From: Methanoculleus sp.
GTDB lineage: Archaea > Halobacteriota > Methanomicrobia > Methanomicrobiales > Methanoculleaceae
Direction of reading: 5' to 3'
NCBI GenBank assembly: GCA_023230425.1
Contig: JALNXI010000139.1
Location: 1 to 5,629 of the forward strand
Length of the DNA stretch: 5,629 nucleotides
Shown here: positions 5,319-5,629 of the stretch, one piece after another
How positions within the stretch are numbered: position 1 is the first letter of the stretch
Layout: every line of letters starts with the position of its first letter
Notes under the pieces: generated by a model
Told to the model about the DNA's origin: nothing
What the model saw: the letters and a program-made list of their open reading frames with translations, nothing else
The model's database searches: none
Position numbers and translations under genes: made by a program

Positions 5319-5629
5319 CTACCCACCCCGGTAGCGCGGGTGCGCGTAGAGGCGGCGCAGGGGGAGATCATAGGGCTCTTCGGTGGAGACCCGGACTTCC
5401 GGCACCCGGCACGAGCGCAGGGACCCTCCGATACGGCGGTCCTCAACGACCACGGCGTCGGCATAGGCTCTCCGGAAGGCGGGATTCGAGGTGTCCACGA
5501 GCACCTGTTCGCCGGTCTCGGGATCTTCGAGGATCACCGGTCCCACGTCCGGAAGGGTGTCTTCTGCGGGGTCAGTCACCCTGACGGCAGTGGTCTCGTG
5601 CCGCCGCCGCAGGTGTGAGAGGTCCCGGA
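5319..5629 (-). CDS. DUF58-domain protein, C-terminal fragment (N-terminus beyond right edge)
   Basis: Only the last 103 codons are visible. The frame stays open from the right edge, reading RDLSHLRRRHETTAVRVTDP, then ...LPDVGPVILEDPETGEQVLVDTSNPAFRRAYAD, and ends with TAG at 5321-5319. The sequence T/V-A-V-R-V-x-D-P...L-P-D-V-G followed by D-P-E-T-G-E is the characteristic end of DUF58 proteins, which carry a degenerate VWA-like fold and occur next to MoxR AAA+ ATPases and BatA/BatB proteins. The apparent start at a GTG near 5579 is not real, because family sequence continues upstream of it without interruption. The last about 35 residues (EEPYDLPLRRLYAHPRYRGG) are basic and less conserved. 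It abuts the VWA gene with no spacer, so the two are surely co-transcribed. DUF58 proteins usually have about 300-430 residues, so roughly two thirds of this one is missing. Confidence 0.88.
   Translation of the reverse strand, partial: RDLSHLRRRHETTAVRVTDPAEDTLPDVGPVILEDPETGEQVLVDTSNPAFRRAYADAVVVEDRRIGGSLRSCRVPEVRVSTEEPYDLPLRRLYAHPRYRGG

Noticed and set aside
5319..5579. A complete 86-residue protein starting MTDPAEDT
   Set aside because: The start would be a GTG inside conserved DUF58 sequence; the frame continues open to the right edge with family-like residues, so it is a fragment of a larger gene.
4323..5618. Plus-strand open frame of 431 codons opposite the VWA and DUF58 genes
   Set aside because: It is antisense to two well-supported genes. 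Its translation is Arg/Gly/Asp-rich with no recognisable domain or membrane segment, as expected for a GC-rich antisense shadow.

Overview
The window is GC-rich and gene-dense. Every gene I can support lies on the minus strand, so the region reads from right to left. Gene content suggests a euryarchaeon, most likely a methanogen of the Methanomicrobiales (Methanoculleus-like). The grounds are a protein related to TiaS, an enzyme found only in archaea, Shine-Dalgarno sequences of the GGAGG type, and a compact DUF58 / VWA / BatD-like cluster beside an ECF-type importer. The taxonomic guess is inference from gene content and composition, not a database match.

Right block (5629 to 2911): the C-terminal end of a DUF58 protein runs in from beyond the right edge. 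It is followed without a gap by a membrane-anchored von Willebrand factor A protein of the BatA/BatB type. A BatD-like protein comes next, with a signal peptide, an outside region, one membrane segment and a cytoplasmic tail. The junctions are TAG directly abutting ATG, then a GTGA stop/start overlap, so the three are one translationally coupled operon. In this family a MoxR-type AAA+ ATPase normally lies upstream of DUF58, which here would be outside the window. Together such proteins are thought to form a membrane-associated chaperone or metal-insertion machine; the substrate is unknown.

Intergenic stretch (2910 to 2773, 138 bases): it holds an 8-bp perfect hairpin followed on the minus strand by a pyrimidine-rich tract, an AT-rich TATA-like element, and a possible 12-codon leader ORF. 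It is the only real gap in the window and probably separates two transcription units.

Left block (2772 to 1): four tightly packed genes. They are a short TiaS-like protein (kinase-like DDTDS domain and ferredoxin-like/substrate domain, without the usual C-terminal extension), an unrecognised membrane-anchored beta-rich protein, an ECF-transporter S component, and an ECF/CbiO-YkoD-type ABC ATPase cut by the left edge. Gaps are 2 nt, then a 4-nt ATGA overlap, then an 11-nt overlap (20 nt with an alternative start). The packing suggests co-expression: an importer for an unknown small molecule together with a TiaS-related enzyme and an orphan cell-surface protein. This cassette is the most interesting part of the window. 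No RNA genes, mobile elements or CRISPR arrays were seen.
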